Shown here: one piece after another, positions 1 through 11,171 of the stretch
Numbering within the stretch: the first letter of the stretch is position 1
How the letters are laid out: each line of letters opens with the position of its first letter
NCBI GenBank assembly: GCA_029582165.1
Contig: CM055869.1
Coordinates: forward strand, 6,046,425 to 6,110,424
From: Portulaca oleracea
Taxonomy: Eukaryota; Streptophyta; Magnoliopsida; Caryophyllales; Portulacaceae
Direction: 5' to 3'
DNA length: 64,000 bases
Notes under the pieces: model-generated
Database searches by the model: none
Told to the model about the DNA's origin: nothing
Seen by the model: the letters and a program-made list of their open reading frames with translations, nothing else
Program-made: the position numbers and the translations under genes

Positions 1-671
1 CCATATAAGACTTAATAATACGAACTTTCGATTAGGTTCTGAATAATATGAACTTTGACCCCCTGTTGCCCCCAGTAACACGTCACCGAATTAGCTTTAT
101 TTTGACTGGTCGGGAAATCTAGGTGGCGGTGGCGGCATGTTTTCTTTGATGTTTGATCATGTCATATTACACATTGACTTAAAAAATTGTCACGTCACTC
201 TCTCTTTCTCTCTCCTCTCTCTTTCCTCTCTCTCTCTCTATCTCTCTCTCTTTCTCTCTCCTCTCTTCGTCATTCCCAGATCCGGTTCTCTCACAATTCA
301 CTTGCAAATAATGAAGAAGAAGAAGAAGAAGAAGAAGAAGAAGAAGAAGAAGAAGAAGAAGAAGAAGGGGAAACGGGTCTGGGAATGACGAAGAGAGGAG
401 AGAGAGAGAGGGAAGAGAGGGAAGAGAGAGGAGAGAGAAAGAGAGAGTGACGTGGCAATTTTTTAAGTCAATGGGTGACATGGTATGGTCAAACATCAAA
501 GAAAATGTGCCGCCACCACCACCTAGATTTCCCGACGAGTCAAAATAAAGCTAACTCGGTGGCGTGTTCTTTGCAAGAATACGTCAAAGTTCATATTATT
601 CGTAACTAATGAAAGTTCAGATATTAAGTTTTATATGACCAAAAGTTTGTATTATTAGAATCCAATTTCCC
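1..671. mobile_element. Long-arm foldback (MULE-like) element, left end outside window
   Basis: The two halves are inverted copies of each other. Bases 125-215 (GGCGGTGGCGGCATGTTTTC...) pair with 432-521, and the outermost 1-60 pairs with about 575-645. The arms are roughly 290 bp and the loop is a CT/GAA/GA microsatellite block. The right end closes on ...TAGAATCCAATTTCCC, a terminus shared with the elements ending near 9497 and 14800. The shape and shared terminus suggest a non-autonomous Mutator-like family. Its own target duplication cannot be checked because the left end is outside the window. No transposase is present. Confidence 0.7.
200..445. repeat. Microsatellite core: (CT)n, (GAA)n about 313-366, (GA)n
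   Basis: Low-complexity loop of the foldback element: CT-rich tract, about 18 GAA units, then a GA-rich tract that is the inverted copy of the CT tract. The open frames here encode only Ser/Leu, Lys or Glu runs and are not genes. Confidence 0.9.
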
Positions 672-1149
672 TCATCAAAATTGATTGTTGGTAATAACCC
701 ATAACTTCAACTATCTTTTAGTCATTCTTGTTGCTTTTACTTGTAAGAACAATAGGTTGTAATTGCAAAAGAACATGGAAAGACAATCCAACCCTTACAT
801 TTAATTACCCTTAACATCGCGAGTGACTATCATAATTCATAACTCGTATGATAGGGTTTTAGTTGCGAAAATAGACAATTTAGGTGAGGTTGCCTGGCAA
901 GTCCATTAGATGGAAATATGCCATGAATTTTACAACTATGATAAATAAAAGGGTAAATAACATGATCTATTTCATACAAATTTAGTTTAATGTAAAAAAT
1001 TATACCAAAATCAATATGCATGGACACATGTTTTATTTGCTTTAGTATCACTTACCGTAGCAGAAGAGTCAAGTCGGCTCAATGAGCTCGAGTGATCGAC
1101 TCAAAAGACCAAAAGCTCCGCCCAAGTTAATTTTGACTAAACTTGCTCG

Positions 1150-1352
1150 GCGCAATTAAGTTTATTTAGATACTTTAGGTCAGGAGTAGGTTATGTATGT
1201 AAACTTTATATTAATTTAGGTGCCTAAAATTTAATATAAGCTAAGTTTGGCCTAATCTCTCGTTCGGGTCAATTAAGTTTGTTTAGGTATTTTAGGTCAG
1301 GAGTAGGTTATATATGTAAATTTTACATTGATTTTACGCGCCTAAAATTTAA
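1150..1352. repeat. Diverged tandem duplication, unit about 120 bp
   Basis: The segment AATTAAGTTTATTTAGATAC...GCCTAAAATTTAATA occurs at about 1153-1239 and again at about 1274-1352. Nothing coding is seen. The rest of 672-1600 is AT-rich with no recognisable feature. Confidence 0.6.
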
Positions 1353-1839
1353 TAAAAGAGCACATAGATTTGTGATTTCCTTCAATTTTTAAGTTAATGT
1401 GTAATACTATAAATCCTATATTTACAATCCGTTTGACTAAATCCTTACTATCAATAAAATGTTGTTTCAGCCCTCTATTTCAAAATTTTAGCAAAAAATA
1501 AAATATCACACTTAATTTTAATTTTAGATTTGAATTTGAAAACATTTTAGAAAAATAAAAAAAGAGGCAAGTTTTATGATTCATAGCCAAGCCATCCATG
1601 CCCAAATGGTTACAAGATCAACGACCTTGAGCCTGGCCTGAACTGAGCTCACACCTAACAAGCTTGAACTCGACTCAGGTAGTTAAACTTTTCACAAATT
1701 GCTAAATCGAAAGCTAAACCTAAATCGATTTGAGCTGAAACCACATCGAATGGATAACAATTTTATCGGTTCAGTTTTCACTATTTTGTGTCCGATTCTC
1801 GGTTTCCTTAGGCCGACCAATAGATCCACTAGTTGATAC

Positions 1840-2385
1840 CCATCATTGTGTAAACGAGCCGAGCTCAAGCCAAGCCCCCTAGGCTCTGATCAGTTAGGAA
1901 AGGCTCGGCACAAAGCTCGCCAAGATCAAAGTCAAGGCTCAGGCTCGGGCCCGATTTGAAAATCGAGGCTCGGTTCGGTTGTTTTTATTTTTTAATTTAA
2001 AACTCTCTAAACTAAAATAAAAAATCAAATAAATTTCTAAATATTTATTAAATTTAACTAAAAATAGTATTCTTTTACAACAAGGATATAATCAAGTAAA
2101 GTTTAATCATCAACGCTTGAAATTATGGAGCTTAACTAAAAAAAAATTAAAGAAAAACAACAAATTTATACACTAGTATCAAAATTTAAACATGCAAATT
2201 AATATATAAGTTATCAATACTCATAGAGCATCACTTATTTCCTACGTAAATTACTTAAGTGAGCCTAATTGAGTCAAGCCAAGCCCCCTTATACTCGGGC
2301 TTGGCTCAGTAGCTTGAGGCGAGCCGAGCAGAGCTTTGGTCAAACCGTCCCAGTTAAGTTAGAAGTACAACCCTACCCATCACAT
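1840..2385. repeat. Degenerate GAGCCGAGC-rich dispersed repeat
   Basis: GAGCCGAGCTCAAGCCAAGC-type motifs occur at both ends (about 1855-1990 and 2265-2345) around an AT-rich middle. This resembles a decayed non-autonomous transposon, but I could not define ends or a target duplication. No coding potential. Confidence 0.4.
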
Positions 2386-2702
2386 GGTAAAAGATAGCAG
2401 TGGCAAAAAATCTGGTTCGGACAATTCGGACAAAATCCCAAAACCCGGATGCTGTCCGAATATCAAATTTGGACATTTTGTGGTGTCTGAACCTTGACCC
2501 GAATTTGTCTGAATATAACCAGGCCCGAATTCACACTAAATTCATACATAATTCCAATATTTTGTTCGAACTCTAATGTTCGAACACTATCCGAATGCAT
2601 TCGAATTTGTTCGAACCTGAATTTGACACAAAATTCAAACGTCTGAATTTCTTCCCCAAACCCGAACCTGACCCGATTTTAGAATTTGACATGAACGAAT
2701 TG

Positions 2703-2875
2703 TCCGAATTTAAAATTCAGATAAAAAATTGATGATCAAACTCGATTTAATTTGGATCAGACAAATTCAAATATTTGGGTCGGACGACCGAATTTAAAAT
2801 TCAAATAAAAAACTGATGATTAAACTCAATTTAATTTTGGATCAGACAAATTTAAATATTTGGGTCGGACAAATT
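2703..2875. repeat. Tandem duplication, two units of about 83 bp
   Basis: GAATTTAAAATTCAGATAAA...ATATTTGGGTCGGAC appears twice in a row with a few substitutions. It lies at the end of a 2400-2875 stretch rich in TTCGGAC/GTCCGAA motifs that looks like a degenerate dispersed repeat. Confidence 0.7.
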
Positions 2876-3059
2876 TTTGCTAACGCTAATAAAAGTACGA
2901 CAAATGGAAAGAGAGAAAAAGGGTGGGAAAAAAGAACTGAAAAAACTACCAACAACTATTTATCTAGTTCTTCCATAAGAGCCCAACTGCCCAAGGCCCA
3001 AGAAAAATCAGAACACGTAGCAATTAACATATTGATTTTGGCAGTTGTAGGTTAGCGAT

Positions 3060-3909
3060 AGGTCCTTACTAGTAAAGTGGGTCCCACCCACTTAGCCCGA
3101 AAGATGCTAATTTGGATGGTCCAGATTCGACCAATCCAAACCCACCCTTATCGGCAAGCAACGGTTCACATAGCTCCGCGTGTTCCCTTCTCATTTTCCT
3201 TTTTTTTATTTAGTCCCCAAAACGACCCACCATCCGATCCTCGTTTCATCTCCCCCTCTCTCTCTCTCTTTCTTGTTTCTCTCTCTTCCCGAAGTTTCCG
3301 ATCTCCCCTTCAAATCCTTCCACTTGTTCCCAGCCGTTGATTTCTGGACACCGCATACTTAGAGAGAGAGACCACAAACAATTCTGAAGATCTCTCCGTT
3401 TTACGTGTAAGTTTATCGCTTTTTCTCTCTCTTTTTTTTCTTCTTTTTTTATTTTCATTCTTTTTCGTATCTTTTCCGCCTTTCAATTCGATTTCAATCG
3501 TCCCCGATCACTTTTCAAATTTCGATCATCGGATTTCTCGATCTTTCGCTTTTGTATCATCGTTTTGCAACCGTCGAATTTAATCAATCCGTCAAAAAAA
3601 AAAACTCCGATTACGAATCAGTTTTCTCAAACTCAATCACCTCATCGAGAATCATCAGTGAAAGCAAGAAAAGTCGTAAAACTTTATCGATTTCTGCAAA
3701 TTCGCGGAGTTATCGTAGTTTTTCGCTTGATTCTGTTGATGAACATCGCGAAACCCTAGAAATCCCCTCTGTTTGCTCATCGTTGACTTAATTTTGACTA
3801 GTCGCATAAAACCTACTTTTTCCTGACTTTTCCTCACTCAAGATTGGAAGAATCACCATCAAAACAACCAGGCGTCTCTCGTTCGCGAAAAGCTCGAACG
3901 AGTTGAGCG
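3060..3909 (+). promoter_or_regulatory. Promoter and 5' leader of the NF-YB gene, probable leader intron
   Basis: A strongly pyrimidine-rich stretch (3230-3300, CTCTCTCT runs), typical of plant core promoters, precedes the gene. A good donor (CGTGTAAGTTT, near 3407) and pyrimidine-rich acceptor candidates before 3843 suggest an intron in the 5' untranslated region, ending some 70 bases before the ATG. Short ORFs in this stretch would be upstream ORFs or intronic. Exact transcription start and splice sites are inference. Confidence 0.5.
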
Positions 3910-4497
3910 ATGGCGGACTCGGACAACGACTCAGGAGGTAAGAGCAACCACAACGGAAGCAACCGAGATCTGCTGTCGCCGAGAGAGCAAGACAGGTTCC
4001 TGCCGATCGCCAACGTGAGTCGGATCATGAAGAAAGCTTTGCCGGCGAACGCGAAAATCTCGAAGGACGCGAAGGAGACTGTGCAGGAGTGCGTGTCGGA
4101 GTTCATCAGCTTCATCACCGGCGAGGCCTCCGACAAGTGCCAGAGGGAGAAGAGGAAGACGATCAACGGCGACGATCTGCTCTGGGCGATGACCACCCTC
4201 GGGTTCGAAGACTACGTCGAACCGCTCAAGGTATACCTCCACCGGTTTAGGGAGCTCGAGGGGGAGCGGACCGGGACTGGACCGATCCCGGTTCAGGGGA
4301 ATGGCAGTGGCGTAAATAGTGTGGGTCCTGGGGGTGGGTTTGGGAGTGCTGGTGGGAATAATAATAATAATGTGAATGGGGGAATGGTTATGATGGGCCA
4401 TGCTATTGGGCAAGGTGCGCCTGTGTATGGGGCCCATCACGGCTCTGGAGTTTATGGTGTTGGTGGGCCGGGCCGGGTTAATGGTGGGCCCAGATGA
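3910..4497 (+). CDS. NF-YB subunit (CCAAT-binding histone-fold protein, NF-YB3 type)
   Basis: 195-residue intronless protein. NF-YB pairs with NF-YC through histone folds; the dimer recruits NF-YA and binds CCAAT boxes in the nucleus. Residues about 25-118 form the conserved core, with the hallmark stretches [33 protein letters not shown] and [20 protein letters not shown]. The Asp in the ...NGDDLLWAM segment places it among non-LEC1-type NF-YBs. The [10 protein letters not shown] start matches the NF-YB3/NF-YB2 group from memory. The N-terminus is short and acidic; residues 120-195 are Gly/Asn-rich and low complexity. The ATG at 3910 is chosen because the conserved N-terminus starts there. 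Paralogue-level naming (YB2, 3, 8 or 10) is uncertain. Confidence 0.97.
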   Translation: MADSDNDSGGKSNHNGSNRDLLSPREQDRFLPIANVSRIMKKALPANAKISKDAKETVQECVSEFISFITGEASDKCQREKRKTINGDDLLWAMTTLGFEDYVEPLKVYLHRFRELEGERTGTGPIPVQGNGSGVNSVGPGGGFGSAGGNNNNNVNGGMVMMGHAIGQGAPVYGAHHGSGVYGVGGPGRVNGGPR

Positions 4498-5888
4498 TCG
4501 AAGATATTTGTAGCTTTTCTTTTTGTTTTACTTTTATATTTTTTTTAAAAAATATGTGTTCTTGGGGTGGGGCGGCTGTTAATGGCCTTTTTTTTAATCT
4601 TCTTTACAGCTTTTTTTTTTTTAAAAAAAAATCTCCTATGGTGATTATATAGTAGTATAACCTTGAGACCTTTTCCAGCTTCTTGGTGCTTAGCTTACAT
4701 CACTGATGAAAAGGAGAGGGGGGAGCTCTTAGAAGAGGAAATATTTGTAGAATTAATAGTAGTATATGAGTCAACCAGTGAGGAGGAAGATAGTTAAGGT
4801 AATTTTGGAAAAAAGTTATGGGTGGCTTTGACCCTGTAATGTATCACAATTTAGACTCTCTTGGTCACTTGTAAATTCATGGATATATGTGTATGGTTGT
4901 TAATGTTTAGTTTTGTTGGTTTATTCATTTTCACCATCCTGCCATCTTGATGTTGAATTTAGAAGCAAGAGGAATCAAGGATGTTACAGTAATACGATTT
5001 CCGCTGTTTATGTGATTACGTCGGTGAAAATTCTATCATAGTTGAATCTTTTTTCAATGGTAGACGAAAGTTTCATGCCGTTAATTTATAAAAAAAATAT
5101 ATTACATTTATTGAAAAGATTTAGGTCTCGATTAATAGTTGCTTAAGCTAGTTTAATTCAACATAGGTTGATTTTGATTTTACTATGGTAGAATCAATCG
5201 TAATTCCAGAGTTGTACAATCTCCCTTATGCCTGTCAAGTTATGACTACTATTTGTCTGTTTAGGTATGTCGTAATTTGTCAACGGTTTGTTAAGGTGTT
5301 AATCTTGCCCAATATTTGCTTGCTTAAAAATTCATGTTTTGAGCAGAGTTAAGGTTATGTTTCATGGAAATTGGAAAGTAAGGTTGGATAAATTAAGGCT
5401 TAATTTTTTTGTGTGATTGGTAAAATGTGATAATAATACGGTATTGTGATATTATGGAAAGTGCAATAATTTCTTTCAAATAAAATTTGCACTTATATTG
5501 TACAAGTGATTCAATCCTAAGGACCCAAGATTTTGTCAAATTATCCACTACAAACTCTATAACATTTTCAACATTGGATGATTCATTCAATCCTTCTTTT
5601 TTCTTTTCTCAAATTGCACCCAAGAAGCCTCCAAATGCAAACCTTTTTACGAATCATCCATTTAATTACGTAACCTAAACTTTTAATTACGTATGCTCCC
5701 CTAATGCTTGTAAATAAATTTAATAAAACCAATTCTCTTAGCTTTATTTGCTTTCATCTTTATGAAAACATAAGTATCAACAATAACACTTTCTTACATA
5801 CAATATAAGTGCAGACTTTAGTTAATGAATAATATTTACATTGGTCTAATAAAGAAATCAAAACACTCTTCCTTGCATAGAGGGGTCA
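4498..5888. other. 3' flank of NF-YB and intergenic DNA
   Basis: Starts with T-rich sequence typical of a plant 3' untranslated region (4500-4900). The remainder is AT-rich and unremarkable; no gene, RNA or clear transposon seen. Confidence 0.5.
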
Positions 5889-5889
5889 A

Positions 5890-6128
5890 TGCCCTGTTTT
5901 TTTATACGGTTGACTGACTACGGTCTCACAACACACCGCACTTTACCAGAACTCACCACAATACAACAATCCACCACAATTTACCACAATCCACCACAAT
6001 CAACTTTTTCACATTTACCAATACAATTTATATTTATAAAAAACAAAACTCACCACAATCTACCACAATTCCACCACACCCGCCACAATTCCACACACCG
6101 CAGTCAGTCGTATAAAAGAACAGGGCCT
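5890..6128. mobile_element. Tourist-like MITE, (G)GCCCTGTTCTTTTAT family
   Basis: The left end GCCCTGTTTTTTTATACGG and the right end CCGTCAGTC-type arm closing on ATAAAAGAACAGGGCC are inverted copies. The interior is rich in CACCACAAT/ATTGTGGTG words. The same family recurs at 19763, 20978, 21688, 40797 and 45175. Flanks (CAA and TTA) are compatible with a mutated 3-bp duplication. Confidence 0.65.
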
Positions 6129-6302
6129 TAAGAGATTTCGGCTAGGATGGATGGTAGACTAAGAGACTTGGCTATGATGGATGCAGATTCGCATGGACAA
6201 ACAATTGGGAAGATGGGGAGAATATCTAAGAATGGTGTGCCACTTTCCTGCCAATCGTGACTAGTCACATTAGTTTGCATGGAACTATGTGATACGCGAC
6301 AA

Positions 6303-6466
6303 GGTTATTAAAATCGAAATCCTAACTCGAATCCATGGTGTAGTTAGAATCGAATAAACACCATGTAGGATCGTGGATCGTGTGTAAATAATATAATCGT
6401 GTCGAAGATTTGAGATCATAAAATCGGAGAATCGTAGATCAGTATCGAGATTTTAATAACTCATAA
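6303..6466. mobile_element. Short MITE, GTTNTTAAAATC...GATTTTAATAAC family
   Basis: Inverted ends (GGTTATTAAAATC at the left, GAGATTTTAATAAC at the right) surround a GATCNNGGAT-rich interior. Two further copies lie at 33771-33924 and 49668-49798, which supports a real family. Confidence 0.65.
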
Positions 6467-6839
6467 AAAGAAACCCCGACCATCTACCTATTGTGCTAGT
6501 TGTTGAAGAGTATCAAAAGCATCAGATAAATTAAAAGCATGAAGACAAGTCACCCGTCTTGAGAAGGAACGAGCAATGAAAGAGGCCTAAGAAGAAGCGG
6601 TTAATTAAGAGACATGGGCCTATAGTGACCAGTAATTATCCTCTATTAACCAATAACTATCGGTTGTTGCTTCCCAGTCTTTCAGATTAAAACGTGACGG
6701 ATAAAATATCGAGTGTGAGTAACATTCATTGTGATGTGTTATCTACTTATCTTCTAGTGTGAAGGGGTCAAGGAACAAATGGGTCAGGATTTCAAATAAG
6801 TGTGAAGTACGATGCAAGAGTTAGACAAGAAAATAAAAA

Positions 6840-7250
6840 TGGCACAAAGCATGGAACCCATAGGGAGACATTGCAAACATTAGGCAGTGGGTCAGTGAGA
6901 TGGAAAAAATTGAGGAGAAGAATGAGATCATTAGGGTGCAAAGAAGTAGACAAATATGGTTAAAGGAGGGCGAGAAAAATACTTGATTTTTTTACAAGTA
7001 GGCCTCATGAGGCAAATGAGGAAGCAGGTGTCTCGTATCTAGAATGAAAGGGGAGATTAGTGCGAAAAAAATTCGAAAGACTAAAGGGTGGTACTTTAAC
7101 CATCTATCTACTTCCTACGACAGTATCGACACTCTGCCGGTGACTATCCTTATTGAACCCAAGATAACTGAGCAGATGCACTCAGCATTGAATTAGAGAT
7201 TCACTAACGAGGAGATTCAACTTACCCTTGATCAGATGCACTCTACAATC
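6840..7250 (+). pseudogene. LINE (L1-type) ORF2 relic
   Basis: Translation gives the plant LINE signature of a QRSRQIWLKEGEKNT-like block (near 6930-6985) followed about 200 bases later by a FTNEEIQLTLDQMHST-like block. In L1 ORF2 these lie between the endonuclease and reverse transcriptase. Stops and frameshifts interrupt it, and the RT core itself is absent. It is a dead fragment. Confidence 0.7.
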
Positions 7251-8170
7251 TAAAAGTAAAATAAATTACAGATTCGGGGTAGAATAATAAAGTATCTCTT
7301 TAACTTTAAGATAAATGTATAATATACTACATTATTAATAGAAATAAAAATTAGCAAGATAAAATTTAATAATATGAGAGTTCAAGATTCATCCTTTCTA
7401 TTTAAAATTAAATGTCGATGGTCATAATTTACTCGGTAATTATAGTGATACTCTTCTAGTCTTGGAAGCTCAATCATACATCCCATTGGACTTTAAAACT
7501 AAAATTTTGAGTTACATTCTATACTTGTATAACGTCTCTTTGATTTATTTTTTCATTGAGATTTTATCAGGTAACTTATAAATTTTAAGAATCCATAAAT
7601 TTTGAGAGAGCACATTAATTTCTCATATTTCAATTTTTAAATTATCCCATAACAAAAAAAGTCCTACATCCACGGAGAAATTAAACTACGGTGGAATGTA
7701 GTCGTACGTGAGTCGCGACTTGATATCATAAGCTTGCATGTCTTTGTGTGGCACATGTTTGGCCAACAATAAGCATTTTAAGTTTTTTAATAATCAATTA
7801 TTTGAGAATAATGTATACTCTGACTCTCTAACACACCACGTGGCTGAAAATCACTATTCAATCCCCCAACACCGAAAAAATTCCGTTTCTTTCCCGATTC
7901 CCGTATTTTGCTTTTAGTAGAAGTGAGATTGAACATGTGATTAAGAATATATGTGATGCGGAACATAATTAATAGAATTTTGATCTTTTCTCTTCTAGTT
8001 ATCACACTCTCTCTCCTGTTTTTTTCTCATTCTTTTGAGTTCTTGAGTTCTAGAACTTAAAAGAATGAGAAAAAAACAGGAAAGAAAGTGTACCAACTGG
8101 GAGAGAAAAGATCAAAGTTCCACTGATTGTGTTCCGCATTGCATATGCTCTAAGAATGAGTTTTCAATTA

Positions 8171-8371
8171 GGGGGCGTTTGGTTCTCAACTTTTTCAAGT
8201 TGAAAAACTTTCCCATATTTGGTTCTATAAAATATATAGGCAAGTTTTGATAAATGACCCATTATTTCCCACACAAACTCAGTAAAAAGTTTCCCAAGGG
8301 GGCTAGGGAAAGTCTTTCCCGAGAAAATTTTTCTAGGGAAAGTTTTTCCCGGAAAACAACCAAAGGCACTA
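8171..8371. mobile_element. Tourist-like MITE with TTA target duplication
   Basis: About 201 bp from GGGGGCGTTTGGTT to AACCAAAGGCACTA, flanked by TTA at 8168-8170 and 8372-8374. The interior has inverted GGGAAAGT/ACTTTCCC words. Related copies lie at 36497-36702 and 49035-49240. The 3-bp TWA duplication is typical of PIF/Harbinger-derived MITEs. Confidence 0.75.
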
Positions 8372-8429
8372 TTAATATTGGGACTGAGAATGGAAGTTAA
8401 CCTCCTTTTTTTTTTTTTTACTCATAATC

Positions 8430-9715
8430 CCTATTCCAAATATATATAGAAAATTTTATTTGGTAGACTTCAACTTTTATTTATTCCAAATTGTCAACCT
8501 AAAATTATTTCAAGCGGTAGCCTTATTTTGGAATTTATTCCAAATGGTAAGCTTATTTTGAAAACTTTAAAAATTATTCTAAGTTTTCAAACACTTTAAA
8601 AATTATTTCTAGTTGTCAAACACTTTAGATATTATTCCAAAGGGAAATTGGAATCTAATAAACCAACCCAACCTTAATATGTTAATTTTTCTAACGACCT
8701 CAATGAGTCATGGTAGTCGACGTGGCGCGGTGTTTTAGCCAAAAAAAAAGAATTTTTTTCTGAGCTTAATTAAATAAATCAAATTTTTCTTTTTTTTAAA
8801 ATCCACCTCATTTCTCTTTTTCTTTCTTTCTCTCTCTCCTCTCTTTCTCTCTCCTCTCACCTTCTCACCAGATTCTCGACCAGCCCTCAACCCCCACCCT
8901 CTCACTGATTCTCAACCCCACTTCACTCTCTCACCCAGATTCTCCAGTTGAACACTTTAATCGGTTGCTTTGCAGATCCATCGCAATAACCCGCATGCCG
9001 GTGGGCGAAAGCAAAGGAGCCTTTGTGGGCATTAATTGTCAAGTAAGCATCACTCTGGTGGTGGTGGTGGTGGTGGTGGCGGCGGTGGTGAGGGTGGTGG
9101 TGGTGAGAGGGTGGAGGTTGGGGTTGGGGAATCTGGTGAGAGGGTGGGGGTTGGGGCTGGGTCGGGGAATCTGGTGAGAAGGTGGAGGTTGGGGGGGGGG
9201 CTGGGTTATAGAGAGAGAGAGGAGAGAGAAAGAGAGGAGAGAGAGAAAGAAAGAAAAAGAGAAATTAGGTGGATTTAAAAAAAAGAAAAATTTGATTTAT
9301 TTAATCCAACTCAGAAAAAAAAATTCCTTTTTTTTTTGCTAAAACACCGCCACGTCAGGTTTCCGGCCTGTGGGACTCGCCGGAGGTTCGTTAGAAAAAT
9401 TAACATGTTAAGGTAGGTTCGTTGTAAATTAGCCTGCAAGGTTGGTTCGTTATTTCAAAGGACTCTCAAAGGTTGGTTTATTAGATTCCAATTTCCCTAT
9501 TCCATATGTGTCGATTCTAAGATTGATAGGGAGAGTTAAATGAAATTGTGACACGAGGAAAGTTTTGCGAACAATATTTTCACAATGGTACAAAAAGAAG
9601 TCCACCAGATGAAATAATTATCAAAATAAGTCTATCATTTAGAATAGTTAAAGAAGTAGTTGACAACTTGGAATAGGTAAAAATTGAAACCTACCAAATG
9701 AAATTTCCCAAATAT
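8430..9715. mobile_element. Outer foldback element split by a second foldback element
   Basis: Sequence at 8430-8641 (CCAAATATATATAG, ATTTGGTAGACTTC, ATTCCAAATTGTCAAC) is the inverted counterpart of 9498-9715 (GTTGACAACTTGGAAT, GAAACCTACCAAATG, CCAAATATATA). The unrelated 8642-9497 element sits between the arms. Termini and duplication of the outer element are not resolved. Confidence 0.6.
8642..9497. mobile_element. Long-TIR MULE-like foldback element with 9-bp target duplication
   Basis: It begins GGGAAATTGGAATCTAATAA and ends in the inverted TTATTAGATTCCAATTTCCC. The arms extend for some 170 bp (8700-8810 against 9255-9350). The flanks TATTCCAAA (8633-8641) and TATTCCATA (9498-9506) match at 8 of 9 positions, the duplication length expected of Mutator-like elements. 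The interior is CT/GGT/GA-rich simple sequence plus a short non-repetitive core (about 8950-9055). No transposase. Confidence 0.75.
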
Positions 9716-9889
9716 ATAATTTTGCTTTATAGTTGTTGGGTTGATGTCCCTGCTTGACAATTGTTAGGTTAACTTTGCCTGATTAATTAGTGCTTAGGGT
9801 AAGTTCGGGCGTAGAAAATAATAAGAGAAGGACCATGTTTGAGTTTAGGTTAATTTGTGTTGGCTATTTATAAAAATAAATTTAAATAA

Positions 9890-10293
9890 GGATTTTTGGA
9901 TGATAATAGAGATATTTGATAATAATGTACTGAATTTTTTTTGGACTATAACACACTGAATTTTGAGGGTATTCGGCAATAATGCGCTCAGATCAATTCA
10001 GCTGGTGGTTGACGCGGTGATTGTCCTACTTTTGATATGTCACTTTTTTTTAAAAAAATATATTAGTCATTTTGCTTATGTTTACTTTCTTATCCGGCAA
10101 AAATTTTTCTTTAAAAAAATTAGAAGAACGATACTTTAAAGTAGAACAATCACCGCATCAACCACCAGCTGAATTGGTCTGAGTGCATTATTGTCCAGTA
10201 CTCTCAAAGTTCAGTGTATTAGAACAAAAAAAAAGTTCAGTGCATTATTGTCTAATATCCCTAAAGTTCAATGTATTATCATCCAATAATTCA
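9890..10293. mobile_element. Long-TIR MULE-like element, GGATTTTTGGATGATAATA family
   Basis: Both arms carry CACTGAATTTTGAGGGTATT-like and AATTCAGCTGGTGGTTGA-like sequence in opposite orientation (left about 9890-10033, right about 10139-10293). The flanks share TTAAATAA (9882-9889 and 10294-10301). A related element lies at 46877-47431. Non-autonomous, no ORF. Confidence 0.75.
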
Positions 10294-10744
10294 TTAAATA
10301 ATAAGTGATGAAAAGTTAAGGCACCTATTATAAGGTTGTAATAAGAATCGTTATGTCATTTTCTACTTCCTATAGGATCGAAAATGGAATCAAAAATTTA
10401 CTCCTGATCACAATCAGATGCATGAAGGAGTTCGTAAACTTAACCGGATCCCAATCACGCTCACCTATGGACAAAATGTAGGCCTAATCAAGGTGAAATT
10501 GTTTCCTTCACTACCGTTGTTGAGCTCCTCTATGACATATATAATTCCCTTCATTCCATATCACTTATCTCTTAATTGATGATTTATCATATAAACAGTT
10601 GCAATTATATGTTTAGGATGATATTTCTCATTTGGAATGTAATGTTAGTGTTTTTATATATTAAGTTATTGTATATATTGAAAAATTTAAGATCAAAATA
10701 TTTAATGTTTGACTACACAATTGTCAAAGAGGACAAATATATAA

Positions 10745-11171
10745 TATGAAACGAATTGAGTATATAAATCTATTTCGGCCCACCATAATAAAATACTCCC
10801 GCTTCGCCCCTGCTCCATAGAGTCGCATTCTACTTCTTTTGAGTCTCATATCACCACTCTGCGCCTTCATGAGACCCAGCCTCGTGCTCGCGCCATGGTC
10901 CATACTCCTGTCCATGGTGATTTTTACAGGACCACCTTCCTGCACCTTGCGCCCAACCGAACAAACCATCGGCTCAGATACCACTTGTTGTGGAGATCTA
11001 AGGCATGAGCTCATTTCAACTAAAGCTCATAGTACACAAGTTAAATGAGGTTTCATCTTAAAACCAATTTGTGTTAAAAAGATTCGTCCACTTGATTTAT
11101 ATACCATGTCATTTCCCTTTGCTTTTCCATTGTGGAACATTTTACTTATGAGTGAATCCCAATTCCCAACA
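10745..11171 (-). mobile_element. TRIM-like LTR element relic with one LTR and primer binding site
   Basis: On the minus strand a putative LTR runs from TGTTGGGAATTGGG (11171) to CTCCACAACA (10986), with a TATA-like GGTATATAAATC. Two bases further comes TGGTATCTGAGCC (10983-10971), close to the initiator-tRNA-Met binding site TGGTATCAGAGC. About 240 bp of GC-richer non-coding internal sequence follows. The second LTR is not seen. Size and content fit terminal-repeat retrotransposons in miniature rather than a coding element. Confidence 0.55.

Noticed and set aside
137..499. Overlapping ORFs of 83-106 codons on both strands
   Set aside because: They translate microsatellite DNA (Ser/Leu, Lys or Glu runs) in the loop and arms of the foldback element.
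3931..4440. 169-codon ORF antisense to NF-YB
   Set aside because: Shadow of the GC-biased NF-YB codons; no recognisable domain, while the sense strand is a clear NF-YB.
10839..11014. ORFs on both strands in the GC-richer stretch near 10.9 kb
   Set aside because: The stretch is better explained as the non-coding interior of a TRIM-like element next to its primer binding site.
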